From an uncultured Eubacteriales bacterium (GTDB lineage: Bacteria; Bacillota; Clostridia; Oscillospirales; Acutalibacteraceae): a DNA stretch of 13,978 bases. The stretch lies in contig ONIF01000019.1 of NCBI GenBank assembly GCA_900317795.1, forward strand, positions 10,167-24,144, in the 5' to 3' direction. Both the position numbers and the translations under genes were made by a program. Below, one piece after another: positions 1 to 7,277 of the stretch. Numbering within the stretch: position 1 is the stretch's first letter; every line of letters starts with the position of its first letter. The notes under the pieces were generated by a model that made no database searches, was not told the origin of the DNA, and worked only from the letters and a program-made list of their open reading frames with translations.

Positions 1-3000
1 AATTGGCAAGTTTTGCATTTACTTTTACAGTGAAGATTTTTTCTGCTGTAAAGCCGTCTTTGTCTGTAACGGTTGTCTTTATTTCATAAGTGCCTGCTGT
101 TGCCGTTGTGAAATTGGCAGTTGCGGTTGTGCCTTTTGCAAGGAGAGAAGTCCAGTTTGCAGCACCCGAAAGCCTGTAATCAACGGCATATTTGTAAGTG
201 CCTGTACCGTCAAGTGCTTTTACTGTAACGGTTGATGAGCCGTTTACAAGGATATTGTCAGAGGATATTTCTGATACGTTCGACAATGCAGGATTGACTG
301 TTACAAGACAGGAAGCGGTTTTTCCGTTCACGGTAGCGGCAGTAATTTTAACCGTACCTGCGGCAACGGCTGTAACAGTACCGTCAGCGGCAACTTTTGC
401 GACTTTTGCATTTTCGCTTGCAAACGTGACGGTCTTGTCAAAAGTTGTATCGGTCTTTACTGTGGGAACAAGTTTGAACGTTCTGCCGACAGCGGTTGTG
501 ACAGATGTTTTGTTGAGTGTTATCTCATCGGAAAGACGGTGGAACGTATAGCCGTGATAGTTGGCATAATTTTCGGTATAAGAACCTGCATAGCCCTCTA
601 TGGTGAAATCTTCACCGATATTCTCAAAGTTACTGTCATACATATAGGTGACATTTGCGGGAACTTCAAGAACTTTCAAAGCTGTACAGCCGTAGAGGTT
701 GGCATTGAAGTCACTTATATTATTATTTATAACAATTTTTGTCAGTTTTGCACAGTTCATGAATGCATTTTGACTGACGGATTTAACGCTTGACGGAATG
801 ACAAATTCACCGCTTGTACCGTCAAATACATGATAAAGTTCGGTTTTTTCTTTGTTATAGACAGCACCGTTTTCTATGGTGTAGTTATTGTTATTGGGGA
901 AATAGATATTTTCAAGAGCATAGCTGTCGTTGAATATATCAAGGTTGAGTGTGTCCGTATAGCTTGCCGAGAAATTGATAGTGGTGAGTTTGGAACAGTT
1001 TTTGAAAGCACCGTCCCAGCAGGAAGTAACGAATTTGGGAACATTCAGCACACCCTCATAAGCAGGCGGTACAAATACAACTGCGTCACTGTTATAAACA
1101 ACACCGTTGATTGATTTGTAGTTGACATTGTTTTCATCAACATTGACGGTTTTGAGATTGGGGCATATATTGAAATGTGAATTGTAATACCACCACCAGC
1201 TGAAATCGAAGTCTGCACCGATATTGAGAGTTGTAAGGGCGTTGCAGTTAATGAAAGCATTATCTCTAATACGGTCATGGTTATAGATGGTTTCGGGTAC
1301 GGTAAAGGCAGTCACTGCTTTTGGAACACAAACAAGCCAGTCATTGTCGCCTTTTACAACCAAAGCACCATTTACCGACTTATATTTTTCATTATCCTGT
1401 GCAACGGTGAATTTTGTCAGAGCCGTGCAGTTGTCGAAAGAATCTTCATATATCTCATTTACTGATGCAGGGAGATTTACCTGTGTGACCTTTTTGCAGT
1501 TATAGAAAGCCCCGTAAATCGTTTCGACACCTTCGGGAACAGTTACAGCCCCGCTTTTTGCATTCGGGACATAGTGCATTTCGGTCATATCTTTATTATA
1601 AAGAATACCATTGACCGTACAGTAATCCAATTCGCTGTCCTGTGCTATGGTAATTGATGTGAGTGAATCAAGTGTAGTGAGGTTGTCAAAATACATAAGC
1701 CATTGCACGGATTGGGGAATATTGAGAGATGTTATTTTAGTGGAATTTGTGAAAGCCGACCAGTGAAGTTCACGGACTGTATCGGGAATGGTATAAGCCC
1801 CCGTCTTTGCAGGAGGACAGCAATACAGAAGATACGGGTATCTGTTGCCGTCATTATCCGTATCAGTTCCGAAAAGTACACCGTCTTTTGATATATACCA
1901 TTCATTTTCGGCAGGTACATTGATTTTTGTAAGAGATGACATGGTTGTGAAATTCTCGGCTGTAAAACCGTAGAGTGACTTGCTGAAAGTCAGGGAAGTT
2001 ATCTTTGTACAGTCACGCAGTGCATCACCGTTGATATATTCTACACCCTCGGGAATAACCAAAGCACCTGCTTTTCCTCTGGGACAGTATATCATTTCCG
2101 TACCCTCTTTGTTATAGACGATACCGTCTATGGATTTGTAATTCGGGTGATTTTCGGCAACGGTGATAGTTTCCAGATTTTCACTGCTGTCAAAGAGATA
2201 ATGGAAATCAAATTGTCCCATGCTTGCGGGAATGGTGACGGATTTCAGATTTTTATTTTCTCCGAAAATATTCTTATTGAAAGATACAGTGCCCTCGGGA
2301 ATGACAACAGTTTCATTTTGTGCAATTTTGCCTTTGTAATTATAAAGGACATTTCCGAAATAAACGGCACCGTTGGGCTTTTCGGCATACCATTTTGACG
2401 TTTCAAAAACATAGTAGTCAAAAGTGATATGGTTTTCGGGAATATTATGGAAATTCACAAGGCTCGAACAGCCTGCAAACGCATTATCTCCTATATGTTC
2501 GAGAGCCGAACCGAAATATACATCTGTGAGGGAAGTGCAGTTTTTAAATGCCTCCCAGTTGATGTTGCGGACACCCGAGCCTATTGTAACAGTTTTAAGG
2601 CTTGTGCAGTCCGCAAAAGCCTTGTTGTATATTTCCTGTATATTGTCGGGGATAACGATATTTTCAAGGCTGATACAGCCGCCAAGAAATCCGTCGGGAA
2701 TTACGGTCATTTTGGAATTAAAAGTAAAGCTTTTCAAATGATAGTTTCCGTAGAAAGTCCAGCCGTTTGTTTCCTCGACGCTTTCGGGCAGAGTGAAACT
2801 TTCCATAGCGGTATATTGGAATGACTGTCCGATATATCTCAGTTTTGTATTTGCACCGAAATTGACTTTTTTCAAGTTACGGCAGTAGTTGAAAGCATAA
2901 TTTCCTATACTCTCGATATTGTCGGGAATGGTGATTTCTTCAAGAGAATTACAGTCTTGGAACATACAGTCGGCAATGCGTGTCATTTTTGGTGACAGGG

Positions 3001-3505
3001 TGACGGAAGAAAGACTTCTGTCATGCTGGAACTGATAAGTGCCTGCTTCTTCAAGGGTGGAGGGCAGATTGATTTCTTTGAGCATATAGCAGAACTCAAA
3101 TACAGCATCTTCGAGGACTTTCAAGCCCTCGGGGAGAGTAACTGTCTGCAGTTTTTCGCAATACTGGAAAGCTCTTTCATTGATTCTGACAACGCCCGAA
3201 GGAATAACAACGGACTGTAAAGATTGTCTGCTGTTTTCAAAAGCGAAGCGACCTATAACAGTGACCTGTTTGCCGTCAATTTGTGAAGGGATAGTGACAT
3301 TTTTTTCTGTACCGTTGTAACGGGTGATAGTCACGGTGTCGTCTTCATTGATTTCATATTCATAATCACCGTATTCTTCGGCATTTACGGTAATGCTTGT
3401 GCCGACAAGCTGACTGACGGGAGCAGTCATGCCCGTACCGGCAGCCATTGAAATAATCATAGCAGCGGCAATCACCCTGCACATGATTTTTGATGATTTC
3501 TTCAT
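1..3505 (-). CDS. BspA-like leucine-rich-repeat surface protein with Ig-like domains (C-terminus off the left edge)
   Basis: The minus-strand frame is open from an ATG at 3505 to the window edge, giving 1168 visible residues without a stop. A GGAGG sits 9 bases upstream (3515-3519). Residues 1-42 look like a Sec signal peptide, with a hydrophobic core at about 11-23 and probable cleavage after VNA. Residues about 45-990 are many LRR_5/BspA-type repeats with the recurring pattern IP..V..I...AF..C..L. The second half is organised in longer units that contain an NGxVYNK-like segment. Residues about 993-1071 resemble a bacterial Ig-like Big_2 domain (ITLNKTSVT..., then TVTAVAAGTVKITA). About 1072-1168 begin another beta-sandwich domain of a kind common in Ruminococcus surface proteins. 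BspA-like proteins are usually exported and mediate adhesion or binding; that role here is inference. Any cell-wall anchor would lie beyond the edge. The gene has its own promoter and follows the CAP gene on the same strand. Confidence 0.93.
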   Translation of the reverse strand, partial: MKKSSKIMCRVIAAAMIISMAAGTGMTAPVSQLVGTSITVNAEEYGDYEYEINEDDTVTITRYNGTEKNVTIPSQIDGKQVTVIGRFAFENSRQSLQSVVIPSGVVRINERAFQYCEKLQTVTLPEGLKVLEDAVFEFCYMLKEINLPSTLEEAGTYQFQHDRSLSSVTLSPKMTRIADCMFQDCNSLEEITIPDNIESIGNYAFNYCRNLKKVNFGANTKLRYIGQSFQYTAMESFTLPESVEETNGWTFYGNYHLKSFTFNSKMTVIPDGFLGGCISLENIVIPDNIQEIYNKAFADCTSLKTVTIGSGVRNINWEAFKNCTSLTDVYFGSALEHIGDNAFAGCSSLVNFHNIPENHITFDYYVFETSKWYAEKPNGAVYFGNVLYNYKGKIAQNETVVIPEGTVSFNKNIFGENKNLKSVTIPASMGQFDFHYLFDSSENLETITVAENHPNYKSIDGIVYNKEGTEMIYCPRGKAGALVIPEGVEYINGDALRDCTKITSLTFSKSLYGFTAENFTTMSSLTKINVPAENEWYISKDGVLFGTDTDNDGNRYPYLLYCCPPAKTGAYTIPDTVRELHWSAFTNSTKITSLNIPQSVQWLMYFDNLTTLDSLTSITIAQDSELDYCTVNGILYNKDMTEMHYVPNAKSGAVTVPEGVETIYGAFYNCKKVTQVNLPASVNEIYEDSFDNCTALTKFTVAQDNEKYKSVNGALVVKGDNDWLVCVPKAVTAFTVPETIYNHDRIRDNAFINCNALTTLNIGADFDFSWWWYYNSHFNICPNLKTVNVDENNVNYKSINGVVYNSDAVVFVPPAYEGVLNVPKFVTSCWDGAFKNCSKLTTINFSASYTDTLNLDIFNDSYALENIYFPNNNNYTIENGAVYNKEKTELYHVFDGTSGEFVIPSSVKSVSQNAFMNCAKLTKIVINNNISDFNANLYGCTALKVLEVPANVTYMYDSNFENIGEDFTIEGYAGSYTENYANYHGYTFHRLSDEITLNKTSVTTAVGRTFKLVPTVKTDTTFDKTVTFASENAKVAKVAADGTVTAVAAGTVKITAATVNGKTASCLVTVNPALSNVSEISSDNILVNGSSTVTVKALDGTGTYKYAVDYRLSGAANWTSLLAKGTTATANFTTATAGTYEIKTTVTDKDGFTAEKIFTVKVNAKLAN

Positions 3506-3539
3506 TCGGTATTACCTCCGTTAAAATAAATTTGACAAT

Positions 3540-3568
3540 ATTATAACATGAAAATAAATAATTTTCAA
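3540..3568 (-). promoter_or_regulatory. Sigma-A promoter of the large LRR gene
   Basis: Read on the minus strand, a -35 box TTGAAA (3563-3568), a 17-base spacer and a perfect -10 box TATAAT (3540-3545) are present. A TG one base before the -10 box makes it an extended -10. It lies directly after the terminator of the upstream CAP gene and leaves a leader of about 27 bases, so the LRR gene should be transcribed independently. Confidence 0.85.
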
Positions 3569-3582
3569 TATATTTAATAAAA

Positions 3583-3618
3583 AAATCGGGTATATCCTAA
3601 AAAAAGGATACCCGATTT
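3583..3618 (-). terminator. Intrinsic terminator of the CAP-domain gene
   Basis: The arms at 3583-3598 and 3605-3618 pair over 14 bp with a 2-base AT bulge, around an A-rich loop (T-rich on the minus strand). The minus-strand transcript ends in a run of T after the stem. It begins seven bases past the stop codon of the minus-strand gene ending at 3625. Confidence 0.88.
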
Positions 3619-3624
3619 AGCAAT

Positions 3625-5205
3625 TTATGGTCTTCTGAGGAATATAATGCTGAGTGCGGCAACTATCATAAAGAATACAGCCGCAACGATTATTCCGACT
3701 ATGTTGTTTTCACTTTGTTCGGAGATAGCAGACCAGTTTACAGAATCTTCTGCATAATCCGAATTTTCGGCACGCTGAGCACTTTCTGTCGAGGCAGTCT
3801 GAGATGTGTCGTCTTTGGTGGAAGATTTTTCATTAAAAACATTTAAAGTGTTTTTGGAAGAAGTTTCGGAGGAATTGATTTTGCTGAATTCATCTTCAAG
3901 CCTGTCGGGAGAGGGACTGGAAACTTTAGTACCGCTGTTTTCCTCTTTTGAGAGGGCGGACTGTTCACGTTCAAAGCGTAATTTCATACTGTCATATTCG
4001 TTTTGGAGAGAGTTATAATTTTTTTGTTTTTCATCTCTCGTTTTTTTAAGAGCGGAAACCTTAGTTTCTGTTTCGGAGGCTGATTTTTCGAGAGAGGCTA
4101 TCTGAGATTTTTTTTCGGATATTTCGGATTCATTTTTACTTTTGTTGTCAACGGATTGATTATAGTCTTTTTCATATTGGGCGGTATCGGACCGAGCGGT
4201 TTCAAGTTCGGAATTTGCTTTTTCGAGGGAGGGTTTGATTTTGTTGTATTCTTTGGTAACTTTGTTGTAATATTCCATAAAGCGGGTTTCGTATTCATCG
4301 ACGGTCATGGAATTTTCGGCTTCCCAGAAAAAAGTTTGGACTTGTTCTATGGAGTATGAACCGCCTTTTGCAACGGCAAAGCCTGTTGTAAAATATTCGG
4401 CATTTACGATATTGATATAGTGTCCGATTTTTTCAAAGTCGGAATTTCCCGACAGATAAGCATTTTTTTCATCGTCATACCATGCAGGGAAAGGGTCATT
4501 ATAGCCCCATGCGATATTTTCGCCTATTTCAAATTGTTCCGAATGGTTTGTATTGATAAGGGAGTAATTTGCATTTGCCTGAGCGGCTGCCATTAAGTAG
4601 TCTGTCACCTTGAGAATGCCGAGAGGTTTGTTTGTCTGAGGGTCGGTATTTTCAGCGGTTCTCAGTTCATTGCATTTTCTGATGAAGTCAAAAGAGCTTT
4701 TCATATTATCGAGGTTGGTTGCATCATTTTCATCACCTTGATGAGTATATGAAACATATTTGCTGTTTTGGAGGGCATCAAGTGCGTCATCAGCTCCGAC
4801 ATATTCAAAAAATCCAAATGAGCCTTTGTTATATTCGACAAGGGATTCATCAGCTTTGCTTTTCCACTCGGTATAGTTTTGTTCTTTTTCGGGAATGGTT
4901 TTTAACGAGTTTTGCCATTTGGAGTAATTGGCAATTATCTCTGTATCAAAATTTTTGTTTTCGAGTTCGGAAAGCAATTTTTTTTCTTGGGATATTTGAT
5001 TGTCAATCGTTTCTTTTTCGGACAGTGCGTTTTTATAGTTTGTTTCGGCACTTTCAAAGTCGTTTTTGGCAGACTGCAATTTTTCTTTTGTTTGATTAAG
5101 TGCGGTTTCATCTATGCCCGATACAGTTATACCGAGTGATAATATAATTAAAAATGTGGTTGCAATCAAAAAAATCTTTTTTGCAGTATTGTTCATACTA
5201 TACAT
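3625..5205 (-). CDS. Secreted, membrane-anchored CAP/SCP-domain protein with flanking coiled coils
   Basis: The product is 526 residues. A signal peptide or N-terminal membrane helix covers about 10-30. A charged heptad-rich coiled coil covers about 32-120. A CAP (SCP/PR1-like) domain covers about 160-298, with the usual cavity residues visible: His221 (NHS), Glu229 (GEN), Glu246 (WYDDE) and His262 (GHY). A second coiled coil covers about 315-422, a Ser/Thr-rich linker about 423-500, and a C-terminal transmembrane helix 502-523 ends in RRP. No LPXTG sorting motif is present, so the protein is probably held in the membrane by the C-terminal helix with the CAP domain outside. Bacterial CAP proteins are extracellular; their activity is mostly unknown. 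The ATG at 5205 has AAGGTG about 7 bases upstream; a second ATG at 5196 is possible. It has its own consensus promoter and terminator. Confidence 0.93.
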   Translation of the reverse strand: MYSMNNTAKKIFLIATTFLIILSLGITVSGIDETALNQTKEKLQSAKNDFESAETNYKNALSEKETIDNQISQEKKLLSELENKNFDTEIIANYSKWQNSLKTIPEKEQNYTEWKSKADESLVEYNKGSFGFFEYVGADDALDALQNSKYVSYTHQGDENDATNLDNMKSSFDFIRKCNELRTAENTDPQTNKPLGILKVTDYLMAAAQANANYSLINTNHSEQFEIGENIAWGYNDPFPAWYDDEKNAYLSGNSDFEKIGHYINIVNAEYFTTGFAVAKGGSYSIEQVQTFFWEAENSMTVDEYETRFMEYYNKVTKEYNKIKPSLEKANSELETARSDTAQYEKDYNQSVDNKSKNESEISEKKSQIASLEKSASETETKVSALKKTRDEKQKNYNSLQNEYDSMKLRFEREQSALSKEENSGTKVSSPSPDRLEDEFSKINSSETSSKNTLNVFNEKSSTKDDTSQTASTESAQRAENSDYAEDSVNWSAISEQSENNIVGIIVAAVFFMIVAALSIIFLRRP

Positions 5206-5237
5206 TTCACACCTTTTATATTTTAAAGTAAGATAAT

Positions 5238-5266
5238 ATTATATACTATATTGTTAAGGTTGTCAA
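5238..5266 (-). promoter_or_regulatory. Consensus sigma-A promoter of the CAP-domain gene
   Basis: On the minus strand, TTGACA (5261-5266), exactly 17 bases, then TATAAT (5238-5243). Both hexamers are perfect, predicting a strong promoter about 30 bases upstream of the ATG at 5205. Confidence 0.88.
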
Positions 5267-5431
5267 TTATTCAAATGAACAAAAAATGATTGACGGCATG
5301 AAGTTTTTTATAAATGGTATTGTGAAATTCGATAACGGATTTAGAATATATGTTCAATAAATTTTGAAAAAAATGGGATATGTGTTGTTGCAGTTGCTTT
5401 AAAAGAATTATAAAAAATCTATAAAAAATAC
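5267..5431. other. AT-rich spacer between divergent promoters
   Basis: Part of the 408-base gap between the divergent genes at 5205 and 5614. This 165-base stretch is very AT-rich with A- and T-tracts. I see no gene here. A 24-codon frame starting at 5287 lacks a ribosome site. It may act as an upstream promoter element or regulator-binding region for either side, but no clear operator is visible. Confidence 0.5.
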
Positions 5432-5460
5432 TTGACAAATGAAAAATTTTAGTGTATTAT
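5432..5460 (+). promoter_or_regulatory. Sigma-A promoter of the small membrane protein gene
   Basis: TTGACA (5432-5437), a 17-base spacer, and TATTAT (5455-5460). Transcription should start near 5466-5468, inside the palindrome that follows. The resulting leader is about 145 nt, which is long for a 68-codon gene. Confidence 0.82.
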
Positions 5461-5462
5461 AT

Positions 5463-5490
5463 TAACAGTTCAGAGAGTGCTGAACTGTTA
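5463..5490. promoter_or_regulatory. Perfect palindrome at the transcription start (candidate operator or 5'-end hairpin)
   Basis: Arms TAACAGTTCAG (5463-5473) and CTGAACTGTTA (5480-5490) are perfect 11-bp inverted repeats around the 6-base centre AGAGTG. The palindrome begins two bases after the -10 box. It is suited to binding a dimeric repressor; alternatively, most of it would form a hairpin at the 5' end of the mRNA. There is no T-run directly after it, so it is not a normal terminator. Confidence 0.7.
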
Positions 5491-5547
5491 TAAACTTGAT
5501 TATTCCTTTTCTTTCCTTTTTCCTTTTTTCTTTTTATTCCTTTGAGT

Positions 5548-5581
5548 AAGTGCGTGGGGTTTTGTAAGACCTTACGCATTT
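5548..5581 (+). promoter_or_regulatory. Leader hairpin upstream of the small membrane protein gene
   Basis: The RNA can form a 13-bp stem, 5548-5560 with 5569-5581, around an 8-base loop. G-U pairs occur at three positions. It is preceded by a long pyrimidine tract (about 5500-5544) and followed by TTTTT (5584-5588), then the GGGAGG ribosome site at 5599. The layout could be a weak attenuator or a translation-control element; no known riboswitch class is recognised. Confidence 0.5.
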
Positions 5582-5613
5582 GCTTTTTATCAAAAAATGG
5601 GAGGTATATTTTT

Positions 5614-5820
5614 ATGAATAAGTCAACAGGGATTATTTTGGCATTGGCAGGATTTTTTATCGGAATGGCAGTGGGATTTATAGCGTCGCCCGTTAAAAAG
5701 GGCATTCGTGTAGGAAGAATACGTATTGCCTGCAATTTATGCTGTAATAACGGTACAGGCAATACGAGTACGAAACACGGCAGAAAAAAATTGGCGAGCG
5801 AGAGCGATAAAAACGCATAA
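5614..5820 (+). CDS. Small single-pass membrane protein (68 aa, YtxH-like N-terminus)
   Basis: The ATG at 5614 is preceded by a strong GGGAGG (5599-5604), which sets this start; the frame stays open upstream, but only through a non-coding-looking leader to a TTG. The protein begins MNKSTG, followed by a glycine-rich transmembrane helix (about 6-25, GIILALAGFFIGMAVGF). A short basic stretch, PVKKGIRVGRIR, comes next, then a Cys/Asn-rich section (CNLCCNN) and a charged tail. The glycine-rich helix followed by basic residues resembles YtxH-type and other small envelope proteins of Firmicutes, but no function can be assigned. A perfect 11-bp inverted repeat lies inside the 3' half of the gene. 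There is no clear terminator after it, so some transcripts may continue into the LRR gene at 5909. Confidence 0.75.
   Translation: MNKSTGIILALAGFFIGMAVGFIASPVKKGIRVGRIRIACNLCCNNGTGNTSTKHGRKKLASESDKNA
5722..5766. repeat. Inverted repeat inside the small membrane protein gene
   Basis: CGTATTGCCTG (5722-5732) and CAGGCAATACG (5756-5766) are perfect 11-bp inverted repeats separated by 23 bases. They encode residues about 37-51, the Cys/Asn-rich part of the small protein. The repeat could form an mRNA stem-loop or mark an inserted element; chance is also possible. Confidence 0.6.
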
Positions 5821-5829
5821 TATGAGATA

Positions 5830-5858
5830 TTGCCAAAAAGAATTGTTAGTGGTATAAT
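5830..5858 (+). promoter_or_regulatory. Sigma-A promoter of the membrane LRR gene
   Basis: TTGCCA (5830-5835), a 17-base spacer and a perfect TATAAT (5853-5858), about 50 bases upstream of the ATG at 5909. Confidence 0.8.
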
Positions 5859-5908
5859 ACGGGACAGGAGAAAGGTTTTTTATTGCGTTTATAAGGAAAG
5901 GTGATGGA

Positions 5909-7165
5909 ATGAAGAAAAGGACAATGGCAGTATTGTTTACAGTAGTTTTATTGCTGTTGGGAGTTCAGATGACTGTTTTTGCAGACGGTGAGTTTGAATA
6001 TGAAGTATCGGAAAGCGGTGCGGTCTGTGTAAAGAAGTATAAGGGGGATTCCGAAAAGGCGGAAATACCCGAAAAGACAGATGACGGATATGTTACGGTA
6101 ATTTTGTCCGAGAGCTTCAAGGAAAAGGAAAATTTAAAAAGTTTGGTCATTCCCGAAAGCATGGAGATAATAGAGGAAAATGCATTTGAGGGCTGTGGCA
6201 ATCGGAAAGATGTATATTTCAAAGGCTCTGTTGAGAAGTGGGAGAGCATAGTTAAAGAGAGTAAGGGAAATGAAAGTTTTCTCAAAGCGGACGTGCATTT
6301 TGAAAGTACAGGCGAAGAAATGAAAGAAAATGAGTTTTTCGAGTATATCGTAAATGGTGATAAAGAGGTAGTAATACGCAAAGGCAGAAATGACTATAAA
6401 GAGAATACGAAAATAACTTTTCCGAGTAAGATAGATGAAAAAGCGGTAACTGCAATAGCAGACGGTGCATTTGAGGGCTGTAAAAATCTGTGTGAGATAA
6501 GTTTTGAAAACGGTATCAAAACAATAGGACAGAATGCATTCAGAAACTGCAGTGAACTGAAAAAAATAAGCCTGCCCGACAGTGTCGAGAAAATCGGCAG
6601 AGGTGCTTTTGACAATACGGCATTTTACAATAAAAGTGCAGAGGGAAGTATTTATATAAGCAAGTGGTACTGTGGCTGTAAGGGCGATATGTCAAAGGAA
6701 GTTGATGTACGCATACAAAGGGGTACAAAGGGAATAGCGGACTATTCTTTTTACGGAAATCCAAATATTGTGAATGTGTTTTTCACAAAGGGGATAAAAT
6801 ACATAGGCGACAGTGCATTTGGCGAGTGTAAATCTTTGTCGGGTATATTCTTTGAGGGAACGAAAAGTGAATGGAAAGAAATCAAAATGGGCTTTGGAAA
6901 CGATAATATTATTGAAAAGAATATTAGGTATAATATGACAATAGATAATTATTGGGCGGATATGTATAAAGATTTGAGTACGACGCTGTTGGTGATAATG
7001 GGAATACTTATTGTAGCGTTGATATACTGTGTGGCAAAGATAATTGTACTTAACAGAATGGTATCATATCTTGATGAAGAATTGAGTAAAAAGCCGTTGC
7101 CGAAGCCAAGACCGAAAAGAAAGCCTGCCGAAAATAAAAGACAGCCCCCAAAAAAGAGAGATTAA
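5909..7165 (+). CDS. Membrane-anchored BspA-like leucine-rich-repeat protein with basic C-terminal tail
   Basis: The product is 418 residues. A signal peptide covers 1-25 with likely cleavage at VFA/DG. Residues about 29-132 form one BspA-type LRR block and about 143-342 a second. Each starts with an F(E)YxV-type strand and carries repeats of the form AFEGC..L; each also ends with the module seen at 101-132 (DVYFKGSVEKW) and 314-342 (FFEGTKSEW) that is usual in LRR_5 proteins. A transmembrane helix lies at about 358-380. The last 25 residues are rich in Lys, Arg and Pro and should be cytoplasmic, giving a type I membrane protein with an outside LRR. The ATG has AAGGTG 7 bases upstream. It has its own promoter and a strong terminator. 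Its role in surface binding or sensing is inference. It is much shorter than the LRR protein at 1-3505 and anchored differently. Confidence 0.93.
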   Translation: MKKRTMAVLFTVVLLLLGVQMTVFADGEFEYEVSESGAVCVKKYKGDSEKAEIPEKTDDGYVTVILSESFKEKENLKSLVIPESMEIIEENAFEGCGNRKDVYFKGSVEKWESIVKESKGNESFLKADVHFESTGEEMKENEFFEYIVNGDKEVVIRKGRNDYKENTKITFPSKIDEKAVTAIADGAFEGCKNLCEISFENGIKTIGQNAFRNCSELKKISLPDSVEKIGRGAFDNTAFYNKSAEGSIYISKWYCGCKGDMSKEVDVRIQRGTKGIADYSFYGNPNIVNVFFTKGIKYIGDSAFGECKSLSGIFFEGTKSEWKEIKMGFGNDNIIEKNIRYNMTIDNYWADMYKDLSTTLLVIMGILIVALIYCVAKIIVLNRMVSYLDEELSKKPLPKPRPKRKPAENKRQPPKKRD

Positions 7166-7171
7166 AAATAA

Positions 7172-7210
7172 AAATCAGAGCATTGCAAATGTTCTGATTT
7201 TTTTATTTTA
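7172..7210 (+). terminator. Intrinsic terminator after the membrane LRR gene
   Basis: AAATCAGAGCATT pairs with AATGTTCTGATTT (13 bp, one G-U) around a loop of about 3 bases, followed by a T-rich run (7198-7210). It starts seven bases after the stop codon. Confidence 0.92.
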
Positions 7211-7216
7211 TTTGAC

Positions 7217-7245
7217 TTGATTTTTTGGTAAAACAGGACTAAAAT
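7217..7245 (+). promoter_or_regulatory. Probable promoter of the RpiR-type regulator gene
   Basis: TTGATT (7217-7222), a 17-base spacer and TAAAAT (7240-7245). The boxes are weaker than others in the window. It lies between the upstream terminator and the ATG at 7278, leaving a leader of about 25 bases. Confidence 0.6.
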
Positions 7246-7277
7246 AGATTGTACATGAAGTGAAGGAGATTTTTGTT

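Noticed and set aside
198..3220. Several plus-strand reading frames of 60-130 codons
   Set aside because: They lie opposite the continuous minus-strand LRR gene, lack ribosome sites and have low-complexity translations; they are shadows of its repeats.
5287..5361. A 24-codon plus-strand frame (MIDGMKFF...)
   Set aside because: No ribosome site, no promoter spacing and no recognisable product; it lies in AT-rich spacer.
5542..5613. Upstream TTG start for the small membrane protein
   Set aside because: It would translate the leader hairpin; the GGGAGG at 5599 clearly serves the ATG at 5614.
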